Below are positions 40,276 through 48,959 of a stretch of DNA of 64,000 nucleotides, in pieces. Within the stretch, counting starts at the first letter, position 1. Every line of letters begins with the position of its first letter. Location of the stretch: NCBI RefSeq assembly GCF_040833955.1, contig NZ_CP162133.1, positions 248,001-312,000 on the forward strand, given 5' to 3'. Made by a program: the position numbers and the translations under genes. The notes below the pieces were generated by a model, which saw nothing but the letters and a program-made list of their open reading frames with translations, made no database searches and was not told the DNA's origin. This DNA comes from Leptospira sp. WS60.C2. Lineage in GTDB: Bacteria; Spirochaetota; Leptospiria; Leptospirales; Leptospiraceae.

Positions 40276-41463
40276 ATGAACTTTAGATTTGACTGCCATT
40301 TCACTTGGGCCTTCTCAGAAAGGTTATGGAAACGTTTGGGCATTAGATTGGGTTTTTTCTGCGTTCTCCTACTTTTTGCTTTTGGTGTGTGTGACCTGTT
40401 GGCAAACCCAAAGAATCTACACACCAATCACCTAACCAAAAGAGACGAAGCAGATACTCTTGAAAGGGCAATCCAAGAATCGATCCAATACTTACAAAAA
40501 CTTCCGACTGATACTGAGTTTTTGATCCAAGGGGAACGATACTCACCGCAGGATATTCTGTCTCCTTTACTCACCATACAAAAACAACTCCATAAGATAG
40601 GAAACAATGGATTCAATACGGAATTCAGAAAATACTTTCAAGAGATTGAGTTGAAACCTAGCGATGACCTACCTCTGATCACTGGATATTACGAAGTTCG
40701 TATCCAAGGGAGAACCAAACCCCAAGGAAAGTATATGTATCCCGCACTTGTCCTTCCAAAACAGAGAACTAACGAAACAAATCCCCAACTGTATTCTAGA
40801 GAATTTTGGAAAGAAAAGAACCATTGGCAATTGTATTCCGAACCAATTGTTTTTCTAACTTTAACCGATCTTCACCTGGCACAATTGGAAGGATCGGCAC
40901 TTGTCCAAACAGAAAAAAAGGAAATGTTTCGAATCAATTATGCTGGCGACAATGGACTTGACTACCAAAGCCCAGCTCTTCATCTAACAGGAATTTGTCC
41001 CAGTTTAAAACCTTATCACCTTTCTCAATGTTGGGAAACAAAACCCCAGGAGGTGACTGATGCCATTTGGAAAAATCCAAGGTATATTTTCTTTGAAAAG
41101 GAATCTGTTAAGAAAAAGAAAACTCGCGATACCCAAGAAGGACCTTTAGGCAGTGGGGGCATTCGTCTAATCAAAGAACGTTCAGTTGCCATGGACAAAC
41201 AAATTCCACTGGGGTTTCCTGTCCTTTTGAGTTTTCTTTCCACCAAACAGACATATCATGACCATTTGGCATTTGTTCATGATAGGGGGAATGCCATTCA
41301 AGGCGAAGGAAGAGTTGATTTTTATTTAGGGAATGGATTTGGAATTGATGAGGTTGCAAACCAACTCTTAACCAAAGGAAAAGTTGTTTTACTTGTTCCT
41401 AAGAAAATGGACTGCCAACCAAACAATTCCAAGGAATGTGAAAGACGACAGTCTAAAAGATAG
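40276..41463 (+). CDS. mltA: MltA-type lytic transglycosylase with 3D domain
   Basis: Cleaves peptidoglycan glycan strands to 1,6-anhydro products. A basic N-terminus and one hydrophobic segment (about residues 20-40) indicate export or membrane anchoring; the GVCD sequence at its end is a weak lipobox. The MltA barrel has LITGYYEVRIQGR and the KMFRINYAG-type region. The 3D domain has HDRGNAIQGEGRVDFYLGNG, including the Asp positions expected to be catalytic. The ATG at 40276 is preferred over a GTG at 40243. It is divergent from rpmH. Confidence 0.87.
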   Translation: MNFRFDCHFTWAFSERLWKRLGIRLGFFCVLLLFAFGVCDLLANPKNLHTNHLTKRDEADTLERAIQESIQYLQKLPTDTEFLIQGERYSPQDILSPLLTIQKQLHKIGNNGFNTEFRKYFQEIELKPSDDLPLITGYYEVRIQGRTKPQGKYMYPALVLPKQRTNETNPQLYSREFWKEKNHWQLYSEPIVFLTLTDLHLAQLEGSALVQTEKKEMFRINYAGDNGLDYQSPALHLTGICPSLKPYHLSQCWETKPQEVTDAIWKNPRYIFFEKESVKKKKTRDTQEGPLGSGGIRLIKERSVAMDKQIPLGFPVLLSFLSTKQTYHDHLAFVHDRGNAIQGEGRVDFYLGNGFGIDEVANQLLTKGKVVLLVPKKMDCQPNNSKECERRQSKR

Positions 41464-41545
41464 AATGGAATCTCAATTAAAGGTACGATCCAAAAAAGAA
41501 ATATTTAAACTAGATGAATCTTTCTTTAAAAGATTGAAACGGAAC

Positions 41546-41926
41546 TTATTTCATGGAACTGAGTCCAATTTGGTTCCCTTCAGAGTCTTCACATATGGAT
41601 ACAAATCCAAAGTTGCCTATTGAAAACTTTTGCCGAATTAATTTTCCGCCAAAAGACCTTAATTTTTTTTCATCTAATAAACAGTCTTCCACGTTAAAAT
41701 AAACCATAGTTCCACCTAATCCTGGTTTTTTGTATTTAGATTCCACAAGCGCACCAGAAGAACCATAAATTGCCATATCAGAAGAAAAAACTTTCATTTT
41801 TGTTTCTCCAGTCGGGTCGATTAAATCTTCCAATGTTTGTTGGCATATGTTTTCATAAAATTTTGTGGCTCTATCCATTTGGTTCACATACAGATCAAAC
41901 CAGCCAATCGCATTAGTTTTTGTCAT
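41546..41926 (-). CDS. VOC-superfamily (glyoxalase/bleomycin-resistance-like) protein
   Basis: A 126-residue single-domain protein with the beta-alpha-beta-beta-beta pattern: AIGWFDLYVNQMDRATKFYENI at the start and GNFGFVSICEDSEGNQIGL at the end. Such proteins bind a divalent metal and a small hydrophobic ligand, and often detoxify antibiotics or aldehydes. ATG at 41924-41926 is chosen because GGAGG lies 8 bases upstream. It lies 80 bases downstream of the AraC gene on the same strand and may be its target. Confidence 0.82.
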   Translation of the reverse strand: MTKTNAIGWFDLYVNQMDRATKFYENICQQTLEDLIDPTGETKMKVFSSDMAIYGSSGALVESKYKKPGLGGTMVYFNVEDCLLDEKKLRSFGGKLIRQKFSIGNFGFVSICEDSEGNQIGLSSMK

Positions 41927-42006
41927 ATCATTATCCTCCATCATGATACGTATTGTTTTCATGATGATTGATATTACTTCAAAAATGAAAGTTAGGATTG
42001 TATAAA

Positions 42007-42747
42007 TCAGACATCGAAGTGTTTAAAATATTCTTTTGGTGTGTAACCTGTGATTTTTCGAAAGGAGTGGATAAAGTGGGACTGGTCTGTATAAAAATCG
42101 AGATAATGGCCTTTAAATGCTTTTTGTAATCGTAGGATTTTTAAAAAATCATGAGGAGAAAAGCCTGTTGTTTGTTTGAGTTTTCTTTGTAATTGTCTAG
42201 GAGATAAATTTCCATAGGCAGCCATATCCTCCACTGACTCAATCTCATCCAGATTTTCTAAGATAATGCTGACCAAGTCGTTTTTAATGATCACTTCTTG
42301 TTTCCATAAAGTTTCAACAAGCTGTGTAAAAAATGGAGAAAAATTTTCAAACTCTAAATTTAACAGCTGGTTTGCCGTTTGCACAAGAGGTAAGTTTCCA
42401 ACATATGGTTGGTCCACAAATCCAGAGAGAATTTCCTTCGGATTTCCTTGCCACATTCCTGGCAAAAATTGAATGCCTGTATAGTGAAATTGTTTACCTA
42501 AATTGAGAGTAACATATTCCGTTTTTCTCATCGTAATTGCAGCAATTTTTGTATTTATTAAATTCAGGAGTATGTTCACACAAGCATCTGGTATGACATG
42601 AAGGATAAAATCTTCTTTTAGAACTCCAATCGATTTGATTTCCCAATAAGAATGGATGATGGATTCATATTTTTGAGGTGGTTTTGTTTCACAAAAAGAA
42701 ACAGAACCAAATTTTTTGTGAATTCCATCTTTGATTGGATCGTACAT
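42007..42747 (-). CDS. AraC-family transcriptional regulator
   Basis: A 246-residue regulator. The N-terminal half is a ligand-sensing domain of the type found in many short AraC proteins (HSYWEIKS near residue 33, then HVIPDACVNILLNL). The C-terminal half has two helix-turn-helix motifs: MAAYGNLSPRQLQRKLKQTT and the second with FIHSFRKITGYTPKEYFK. The nearest likely targets are the VOC gene downstream and itself. The 64-base gap to the TetR gene is A/T-rich. Confidence 0.88.
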   Translation of the reverse strand: MYDPIKDGIHKKFGSVSFCETKPPQKYESIIHSYWEIKSIGVLKEDFILHVIPDACVNILLNLINTKIAAITMRKTEYVTLNLGKQFHYTGIQFLPGMWQGNPKEILSGFVDQPYVGNLPLVQTANQLLNLEFENFSPFFTQLVETLWKQEVIIKNDLVSIILENLDEIESVEDMAAYGNLSPRQLQRKLKQTTGFSPHDFLKILRLQKAFKGHYLDFYTDQSHFIHSFRKITGYTPKEYFKHFDV

Positions 42748-42811
42748 AAAAATTTATAAATGAAAACGATTGCTATTTAGACATTTTAAAAAAGATATAA
42801 TGTATAGATTA

Positions 42812-43471
42812 TTAATCTTTTTGATTCGAAATTCCTTGGAAAAATATTTCATATAAGGATTCAATTTCTGTATCCACATCAATGGGAAACTTCGGTGCCA
42901 AAATGAATTTCGTAATGATAAAACTTGCTCCCAAACTAAAGGAGGCTCTTACAATTTGATTTGGATCTAAATCTTTTCTAATCTCACCTTGGGCTTGAAA
43001 GAATCTATATGTTTCTACTGAAGTATCGTATAAATTGGATTTCCATAACTGTCCAAAAATCTCAGCAAAATCTTTGGATGAGAGAATTGCTCCTAGTAAA
43101 AGTTTTAGCTTTTTTGGCTCCTTGGCAACGGCGTCATATCTTGCTTTTAAGATCGAAATAAACCATTTTTTAAAGTTTGGATTAGGAGTCTGGATTCGTT
43201 TTTTTAAATCCGACATATGGTTTGGTAAAATCGTTGAAAGTAATAAACCAGCTAAGACTCGTTTGTATAAATCATTTTTTGTTGGGAAATATTTAAACAA
43301 GGTGCGCTCCGTAACACCTGCTTTTTTTGCTAATTCTGCTGTAGTTGCCCCACTGAATCCTAACTCTGCAAAAATATCTTCTGCTGCATACACTATGTCT
43401 TTTTCCTTCTCAGAACGTGGATTTTGGTAGGATTCAAATTCATTTTGTAGCAATTTTAAGGTAAGTCTCAT
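42812..43471 (-). CDS. TetR-family transcriptional regulator
   Basis: A 219-residue repressor-type protein. The N-terminal helix-turn-helix is clear: AAEDIFAELGFSGATTAELA followed by KKAGVTERTLFKYFPTKNDL (about residues 28-67). The C-terminal domain is helical and probably binds a hydrophobic ligand. It is divergent from the DAPG-hydrolase-like gene, with a palindrome between them that would suit this protein. Confidence 0.9.
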   Translation of the reverse strand: MRLTLKLLQNEFESYQNPRSEKEKDIVYAAEDIFAELGFSGATTAELAKKAGVTERTLFKYFPTKNDLYKRVLAGLLLSTILPNHMSDLKKRIQTPNPNFKKWFISILKARYDAVAKEPKKLKLLLGAILSSKDFAEIFGQLWKSNLYDTSVETYRFFQAQGEIRKDLDPNQIVRASFSLGASFIITKFILAPKFPIDVDTEIESLYEIFFQGISNQKD

Positions 43472-43547
43472 CTAGATTTTCTAACTCGTTACGTATCATT
43501 TTTTCCAATGCATATTTATTTCGATTGATTTTTTGTATAGTATTTAC

Positions 43548-43584
43548 TTTACAATAAAATTGAACTGGTATAGTGGATACTATA
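43548..43584 (+). promoter_or_regulatory. Promoter overlapped by TetR-type palindrome
   Basis: TTTACA (43548-43553) and TATAGT (43569-43574) form a possible promoter with a 15-base spacer for the gene at 43601. The -10 is the left arm of a perfect 6-base inverted repeat TATAGT-GGAT-ACTATA (43569-43584). A second TATAGT lies at 43536-43541, 33 bases away, close to three helical turns. This is a natural binding site for the divergent TetR protein, but that is inferred. Confidence 0.5.
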
Positions 43585-43600
43585 TTATTAAGGAAACAAT

Positions 43601-44257
43601 ATGAAATATGTAAAGCTGGGGTTACCTCCGCATCGTGCTATCTCTTGGAATAAAAAAACCTTGGATTCGGCGGAATTTGGTCGTGAAATTTTAAACGATG
43701 GTAGGATCAAATACTGGATCAGACATGAGATCCTTAATGGTGTATCTCCGAAAATGTTAGTCTGGTGGTTCAAACATTTAGAAGGTGAAATGGAATTCCA
43801 AGGTAAATTGTATAATCGTTATCATGTCTGGCATCCTGAAGATCACGTACATGTCAGTTATGAAAAACGTAACGAGGATGGTTCGATAGGACCAGGTGCC
43901 GTATTGCGGATTGTTGAATACCTTTGCCGGCAAAAAAAATATTTAGTCAATGTCATCAGTCCAATTGAAAAGTTGGATGAGGATGGGTTCATCCACAATC
44001 CTAGATTGTATGGATTATTACCTTTAGCAAGAATGGAATACCGTTTCCAAGAAACTAAAGATGGTACTTTTTATGAAAACTGTTTGATTGTAGGTTGGAA
44101 AGGCATTACTTTTCGATTCTTAAGACTAATTTTTGAATTTCTATTCTTTGACAAAAAACATGGATATGCTTGGATCAAACATAATATTGAAGAAGTAGGA
44201 CAGCTTCAATATTTTTTGCCAGATCTCTATAGGAAAGAAAATGAAAATTTACGGTGA
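43601..44257 (+). CDS. DAPG-hydrolase (PhlG)-like protein
   Basis: A 218-residue soluble protein. The segment PKMLVWWFKHLEG followed by YHVWHPEDHVHVSYE (about residues 47-85) matches the PhlG pattern, which in the known enzyme supplies zinc ligands for cleavage of 2,4-diacetylphloroglucinol. A second region, KHGYAWIKHNIEEVG, carries another histidine that could complete the site. The true substrate here is unknown. It overlaps the GST gene by 17 bases and is divergent from the TetR gene, so it is probably TetR-regulated. Confidence 0.68.
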   Translation: MKYVKLGLPPHRAISWNKKTLDSAEFGREILNDGRIKYWIRHEILNGVSPKMLVWWFKHLEGEMEFQGKLYNRYHVWHPEDHVHVSYEKRNEDGSIGPGAVLRIVEYLCRQKKYLVNVISPIEKLDEDGFIHNPRLYGLLPLARMEYRFQETKDGTFYENCLIVGWKGITFRFLRLIFEFLFFDKKHGYAWIKHNIEEVGQLQYFLPDLYRKENENLR

Positions 44258-44843
44258 TAGCCAATCAGGCAATTGTTACAAATTACAGTTAGTTGCTTCG
44301 TTTTTGAACATTTCTTATGAATGGATTGAATTAGATATTAAAAATGGTGATACGAAAACCGAGTCATTTCTTAAATTAAATCCCAATGGGAAAATTCCCA
44401 TTCTTTTACTAGATGATGGAAAAGTTTTATCCGAATCAAATGCAATATTGAATTTTTTGGCAGAAGGAAGCGAACTTGTTCCCAAGGATTCATTCGAAAA
44501 AGCCAAGGTATTACAATGGCAGTTTTTTGAACAATACAGCCACGAGCCATATATCGCAGTAGCAAGATTCATCCAACACTACTTGGGAATTCCAGAAGAG
44601 AGAAAAGTAGAATATGAATCAAAACGATCTGGAGGTTATAAAGCCCTTAGGGTAATGGAAATCCAATTGGAGAAAACACCCTTTTTAATTGGTGAAAGGT
44701 TGACTGTGGCAGACATTAGTTTATTTGCTTATACTCATGTGGCTCATGAGGGTGGCTTTGATTTATCGGAATACCCCAAAATAAGAGAATGGATCCAAAG
44801 GATTCAGAATCAAAAAAATTTCATTCCGATGAAATCAAGATAA
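44241..44843 (+). CDS. Glutathione S-transferase family protein
   Basis: A 200-residue cytosolic protein with the GST layout. An N-terminal thioredoxin-fold domain (MKIYGDSQSGNCYKLQLVAS) has the NPNGKIPILLLDDG cis-Pro loop and the ESNAILNFLAEGS glutathione-binding motif. A helical C-terminal domain follows. It overlaps the preceding DAPG-hydrolase-like gene by 17 bases, so the two probably form a detoxification operon. The 3' end overlaps the convergent CDF gene by 9 bases. Confidence 0.92.
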   Translation: MKIYGDSQSGNCYKLQLVASFLNISYEWIELDIKNGDTKTESFLKLNPNGKIPILLLDDGKVLSESNAILNFLAEGSELVPKDSFEKAKVLQWQFFEQYSHEPYIAVARFIQHYLGIPEERKVEYESKRSGGYKALRVMEIQLEKTPFLIGERLTVADISLFAYTHVAHEGGFDLSEYPKIREWIQRIQNQKNFIPMKSR

Positions 44844-45764
44844 TTGAAGGTTACAAACTTCCTCTTCCGTTTCAATTTCAATGGTTGTATGAACAATTTC
44901 AAAGGTAAGTGCCACCTTTCTGATCTCTTCTTTGATCTTTTGAAATTCACCTAACTTCACTTTTTTGTCGATCAATACGTGAAGAGAAGCAACGTGATGG
45001 TTTCCATCCAAACTCCATATTTTGATATCATGCACAGATTTTATTCCTTTGATTTGGTTCCAACTTTGGATCAAATCGGATCGATTGAGTGACACAGGTA
45101 CAGCCTGTAAAAAGATCCGCATTACTTGTTTTATATTACCGTAGGCACTGAACAAAATCCAAATGGCAATGCCAAACGACAAAGTAGGATCAATCCTTGG
45201 AAGATCCCAAACATACATCACTGCACTACCAACAAGAACGGCAATCCAACCCAGAATATCCTCCAAAAAATGTAAAAACACAGCTTTTTCAGAAAGACTT
45301 GTTCCATGATTTAAACGAAACATTGCGATTCCATTGACAATAACCCCGACGATGGCCAAAACAAACATGAGCTCCGCTCTCGATTCGACTGGTGAAAAAA
45401 ATCGATGAATGGATTCGATGATCATAAAGATGGAACCAACAGATAATAAGACGGAAATAAAAAGAGAACCTAAGATGGAAAAACGTTTATATCCATAATG
45501 AAAATGATGATCTATCGGTTTTGCTGAAATTTTTTGCAAATACCAGACAAAAGCCAAGGAAAGTGCATCTCCAAAATCATGAAACGCATCTGAGATGATG
45601 GCAATACTATTGGAATAAATACCACCAACCAATTCAAATATAGAAAAGAATAAATTAAGAAAGAATGCCCAAGCTAAATTTTGAGAAGAGGAATGATGAT
45701 GGTGGTCGTGGGAATGACCATTTTCGTTTGTTTGGTGATTGTTATGGTTGTGGCCTTGTCCCAT
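44835..45764 (-). CDS. Cation diffusion facilitator metal transporter
   Basis: A 309-residue zinc/cobalt/iron-type exporter of the CDF (ZitB-like) family. The N-terminal 30 residues are very His-rich (GHNHNNHQ, HSHDHHHH) and may bind or sense metal. The helix 2 metal site is SDAFHDFGDA and the helix 5 site is HFLEDILG, together giving the usual Asp/His tetrad. Six membrane helices and a cytoplasmic C-terminal domain follow. It is convergent with the GST gene. Confidence 0.92.
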   Translation of the reverse strand: MGQGHNHNNHQTNENGHSHDHHHHSSSQNLAWAFFLNLFFSIFELVGGIYSNSIAIISDAFHDFGDALSLAFVWYLQKISAKPIDHHFHYGYKRFSILGSLFISVLLSVGSIFMIIESIHRFFSPVESRAELMFVLAIVGVIVNGIAMFRLNHGTSLSEKAVFLHFLEDILGWIAVLVGSAVMYVWDLPRIDPTLSFGIAIWILFSAYGNIKQVMRIFLQAVPVSLNRSDLIQSWNQIKGIKSVHDIKIWSLDGNHHVASLHVLIDKKVKLGEFQKIKEEIRKVALTFEIVHTTIEIETEEEVCNLQLS

Positions 45765-45854
45765 ACGGATAAATTTTCATTGGTCGTCATTGAGTGCAAG
45801 CGCGAAAGAAAAGAGAAATAGAATCGATCCGAAACAATAATATACTTTGGATTT

Positions 45855-47747
45855 TTATTCAAAGAGAATTTTAGGTTTTGAATATAGGTATCCTTGTACG
45901 ATATGGCAGGAAGTTTTTTTCAAACGAAGGAGTTGGTCTTCTCTTTCAATTCCTTCAGCAATGGTTTTTAAACCAAGAGAATCTGCTAGATGGCAAATCG
46001 ATTCTAATAATAAAAAATTTCGATCTGAGATCGCAATATCATCTAAAAAAGATTTATCGATTTTTAATTCATCGAATTGTATTTTTTGCATGTAATGCAA
46101 AGAAGAATACCCTTTTCCAAAGTCATCCAAGGAAACGGAAATTCCGTTTGCACGAAGGGAAGAAACGATTTCTTCTATAGTTTCAATTTCATCGATAAAC
46201 ACATCTTCTGTAATTTCAAAAATCAGAATTTTTGGATCGATTGATTTTTCCTTCAAATACTGGATAACATATTCATTAAAATTTGGGTATAGAAAAAAGA
46301 TAGGTGATATGTTGATCGAAATTTTAATTTGTTCTCCATACTTGGTGATTATTTTTGGAATTTGACTGACCACTAATTCGAAAATATTTTTTCCAAATGG
46401 AACAATGAGATCTGATTTTGTGATGATCGGTATGAATTCATCTGGAGAAACTTCTCCATATTCTTTCACATTCCATCTTGCCAGTGCTTCCAATCCAACA
46501 ACAATATGAGTTTTAATGTCGACTTTTTCTTGGTAAGCAATTTTGAACTCATCATTCTCAATCGCCTTTTCCAATTGGTTTTTAAGATGTTGTTCCTTTT
46601 CAATTTTTTTTTCCATTTCTGGCTCAAACCAAACAATATGATTGATTGATTCTTCTCTAGCAACGTTCATCGCAATGGAAAGTTTTCGTATCACTTCATC
46701 TAAATGATTTGCTTCCGTTGGAAAATGAATTCCCGAAACTCGGTATTGGAGTCTATGTCCCAATCGATCAGGAGTAAGAGTTTGATTGTTGTTTAAATCA
46801 AATGCGATAATCCCTTCTTCAATTCTAGTTTTGGAAGAATTTTCAATCCATAAAATGAATTCATCTCCACCTAGACTGGCAACAATGGTATTGGGTCTTT
46901 CCGCAGTGTATTCTATTAAGATCTTACCAATAAGTGCTAAAATCTGATCTCCAAAACCAATGCCATGCAAACCATTGATGACTTTCAGTCCTTTGATATT
47001 AAAAAGTAAAACGAAGGCTTCTTTTTGGCCTAATAATACTCTGTTTTGTATAGATGTTTCAAACAAATATCTGTTGGGTAGTTGGGTCAAGGAGTCATAA
47101 AATGCAAGTTTGTCGATGTATTGGTTCGATTGTAAAATTTTGGTTCTTGATTCTTTTAGATAAACTATGTTTTTGATTAACTTCGATCTAAGTCTTTGGA
47201 TTAAAAATCCCGAAAGGATAGAAAAAATAATCAAACTGACAGATTTGAAATACCATTCTCTTGGGCTCTGGTTTCGAACTCCTAGTGAATCAGGAAAACT
47301 CAAAATAGAAAAATAAACCAATACACCGAAAATACCTGGTAAAAGTGAAATGATAAGCGCAAATACCAAACTAGGAATGGGAGGTAAAAAAACAAAAAAA
47401 GAAATGATAATGAAAGCGAGAGAGATCTCACCGGTTCCAAGTAATCCACTTCGTAAAAAAGATAATACTGTGATAAAAATTGCAGTTCCAATCAAAGTGA
47501 AAACACGTAGGAGCAAAGGGACTTTGTTTTTTAAAACATACTCAAGTAGAAATAATGCTGAGATTCCTAGATCAACGGATAAAAAAATATAATCTGGTTC
47601 GCCTGACTCTGTAAAAAGTGGAATGAGATGGAGGAAGGCAGCAACTAAAAATAGAGCCGAAGTTGCTAACAGGAATTTTCGAAGCAGTGGACCGGTATCT
47701 TTGCGGAATTTTAACCAATAAACATAATTTCGTTTGTTAGATACCAT
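45855..47747 (-). CDS. Membrane-bound GGDEF-EAL protein with degenerate GGDEF domain
   Basis: About 630 residues. Six or so membrane helices lie in the first 220 residues (including the FLLATSALFLVAAFLHLIPL segment), followed by a GGDEF domain (about 245-385) and an EAL domain (about 395-625). The SLGGDEF signature is present, but the metal-binding Asp of the usual DLD is replaced (FNIKGLKVING), so cyclase activity is doubtful. EAL, NISPIFF, EITEDVF, DDFGKGYSSL, KIDKSF and AEGIE are all present, so phosphodiesterase activity is likely. The start is ATG at 47745-47747; an upstream TTG at 47810 is possible. Confidence 0.85.
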   Translation of the reverse strand: MVSNKRNYVYWLKFRKDTGPLLRKFLLATSALFLVAAFLHLIPLFTESGEPDYIFLSVDLGISALFLLEYVLKNKVPLLLRVFTLIGTAIFITVLSFLRSGLLGTGEISLAFIIISFFVFLPPIPSLVFALIISLLPGIFGVLVYFSILSFPDSLGVRNQSPREWYFKSVSLIIFSILSGFLIQRLRSKLIKNIVYLKESRTKILQSNQYIDKLAFYDSLTQLPNRYLFETSIQNRVLLGQKEAFVLLFNIKGLKVINGLHGIGFGDQILALIGKILIEYTAERPNTIVASLGGDEFILWIENSSKTRIEEGIIAFDLNNNQTLTPDRLGHRLQYRVSGIHFPTEANHLDEVIRKLSIAMNVAREESINHIVWFEPEMEKKIEKEQHLKNQLEKAIENDEFKIAYQEKVDIKTHIVVGLEALARWNVKEYGEVSPDEFIPIITKSDLIVPFGKNIFELVVSQIPKIITKYGEQIKISINISPIFFLYPNFNEYVIQYLKEKSIDPKILIFEITEDVFIDEIETIEEIVSSLRANGISVSLDDFGKGYSSLHYMQKIQFDELKIDKSFLDDIAISDRNFLLLESICHLADSLGLKTIAEGIEREDQLLRLKKTSCHIVQGYLYSKPKILFE

Positions 47748-47836
47748 GTTGATAAATCCGGTCAAAATGTTTCCATATGTGGCTGGAGTAAAAATGGCTT
47801 TTCGAAACAAAACGTCAAGACTAACTTATCCACATT

Positions 47837-48343
47837 GTGTCCTCTACTAATGAATTATCCCCCAAGTCACCGCAAGAATCTGCGGTAGAAACTCGACACG
47901 TCGTTTTACCGAACGATGCTAATCATTACGGAACTGCGTTTGGTGGTGCGATTATGAGTTGGATCGACTTAATTGCTGTCATGGCTGCACAGAGACATTC
48001 TGGACGAGAAGCGGTTACCGTGAGCATTGATCGAATTAATTTTATCACGCCGATTCAGATTGGGGATCATGTCAATTTAAAGGCAATGGTGAATTATGTG
48101 GGAACAACTTCTATGGAAGTTGGGGTCCAAGTGAACCGTGAAAATCCATACACTGGTGAAATGGTGCGAGCAACGACCGCCTATCTTTCGTTTGTTGCTT
48201 TGGATGAAAATAAAAAACCTGCTCGAGTTCCACCCTTAAAATTAGAGACGGATCTGGAAAAACGTCGTTATGCAGAAGGAAAAATGCGTATCGAGATGGC
48301 TAAGGAATTTTCAGCAAAAATCAAAGCGAGCCGCAAAACTTGA
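47837..48343 (+). CDS. Acyl-CoA thioesterase, YciA-like hotdog fold
   Basis: A 168-residue thioesterase that hydrolyses acyl-CoA. It carries the hotdog pattern PNDANHYGTAFGGAIMSWID (the Asn-His-x-Gly region, with catalytic Asp) and VSIDRINFITPIQIGD, as in YciA. A Lys-rich C-terminal helix follows. The start is GTG at 47837 with no clear ribosome site, so the exact N-terminus is uncertain. It is divergent from the GGDEF-EAL gene. Confidence 0.88.
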   Translation: MSSTNELSPKSPQESAVETRHVVLPNDANHYGTAFGGAIMSWIDLIAVMAAQRHSGREAVTVSIDRINFITPIQIGDHVNLKAMVNYVGTTSMEVGVQVNRENPYTGEMVRATTAYLSFVALDENKKPARVPPLKLETDLEKRRYAEGKMRIEMAKEFSAKIKASRKT

Positions 48344-48347
48344 TTCC

Positions 48348-48959
48348 TTATCGTTTTTGAAATCTACCAAAAACAAAATTTTGAAGAGTTCCAAATGGTG
48401 TAAGATGGTCCTCTCTTCGAAACTCGATCGGTAAAAATTCAGGGGAAAAAACATCCGTAAGTATTTCTTCCGTATATTGATTAATTTCGAGTCCGCTGCA
48501 CTTTTTGGGACCTAAATCACTAAATGTTCCAATGATGAAATCACCTTTTTCATTTAATGCATGTAATGCATTGGTTTTGTATTTTGCAATGGCTTTTGCA
48601 TCCGTTAGAAAATGAAACACGGCTCTATCATGCCAGATATCATATTTCTTGTCTGAATGGAAATCAGTTATGTCAGAAACAATCCATTCTATATTTTTAC
48701 TGATTTCGCCCAATCTTAGTTGGCTTCGTTTGAGAGCATTCTCACTAACGTCTAACACAGCTATATTCTGGTAACCAAGTTGTAATAGATGATCTACTAA
48801 TATGGATTCACCACCACCCACATCAATGATTCTAGCTGACTTAGGTTGTTTTGTGTTTTGGATTAGCTCTAAAGATAAGGTTGGATATTCTTGAGTCCAA
48901 CTCACTTCCTTTGGCTGTTTTTCTGAATAAATCGTTTCCCAGTGTTGTTTATTGTCCAT
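48348..48959 (-). CDS. Class I SAM-dependent methyltransferase
   Basis: A 203-residue soluble enzyme. SAM-binding motif I is IIDVGGGESILVDHLLQLG and motif II is IEWIVSDITDF, followed by DIWHDRAVFHFLT. The ATG at 48957-48959 is chosen because the longer frame runs through the MFS gene. It overlaps the MFS stop by 11 bases, so it is translationally coupled. The substrate is not deducible; similar proteins include small-molecule and tellurite-type methyltransferases. Confidence 0.85.
   Translation of the reverse strand: MDNKQHWETIYSEKQPKEVSWTQEYPTLSLELIQNTKQPKSARIIDVGGGESILVDHLLQLGYQNIAVLDVSENALKRSQLRLGEISKNIEWIVSDITDFHSDKKYDIWHDRAVFHFLTDAKAIAKYKTNALHALNEKGDFIIGTFSDLGPKKCSGLEINQYTEEILTDVFSPEFLPIEFRREDHLTPFGTLQNFVFGRFQKR

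Noticed and set aside
39980..40279. 99-codon plus-strand frame opposite rpmH
   Set aside because: It covers rpmH in antisense and the rpmH/mltA promoter gap; no supporting features.
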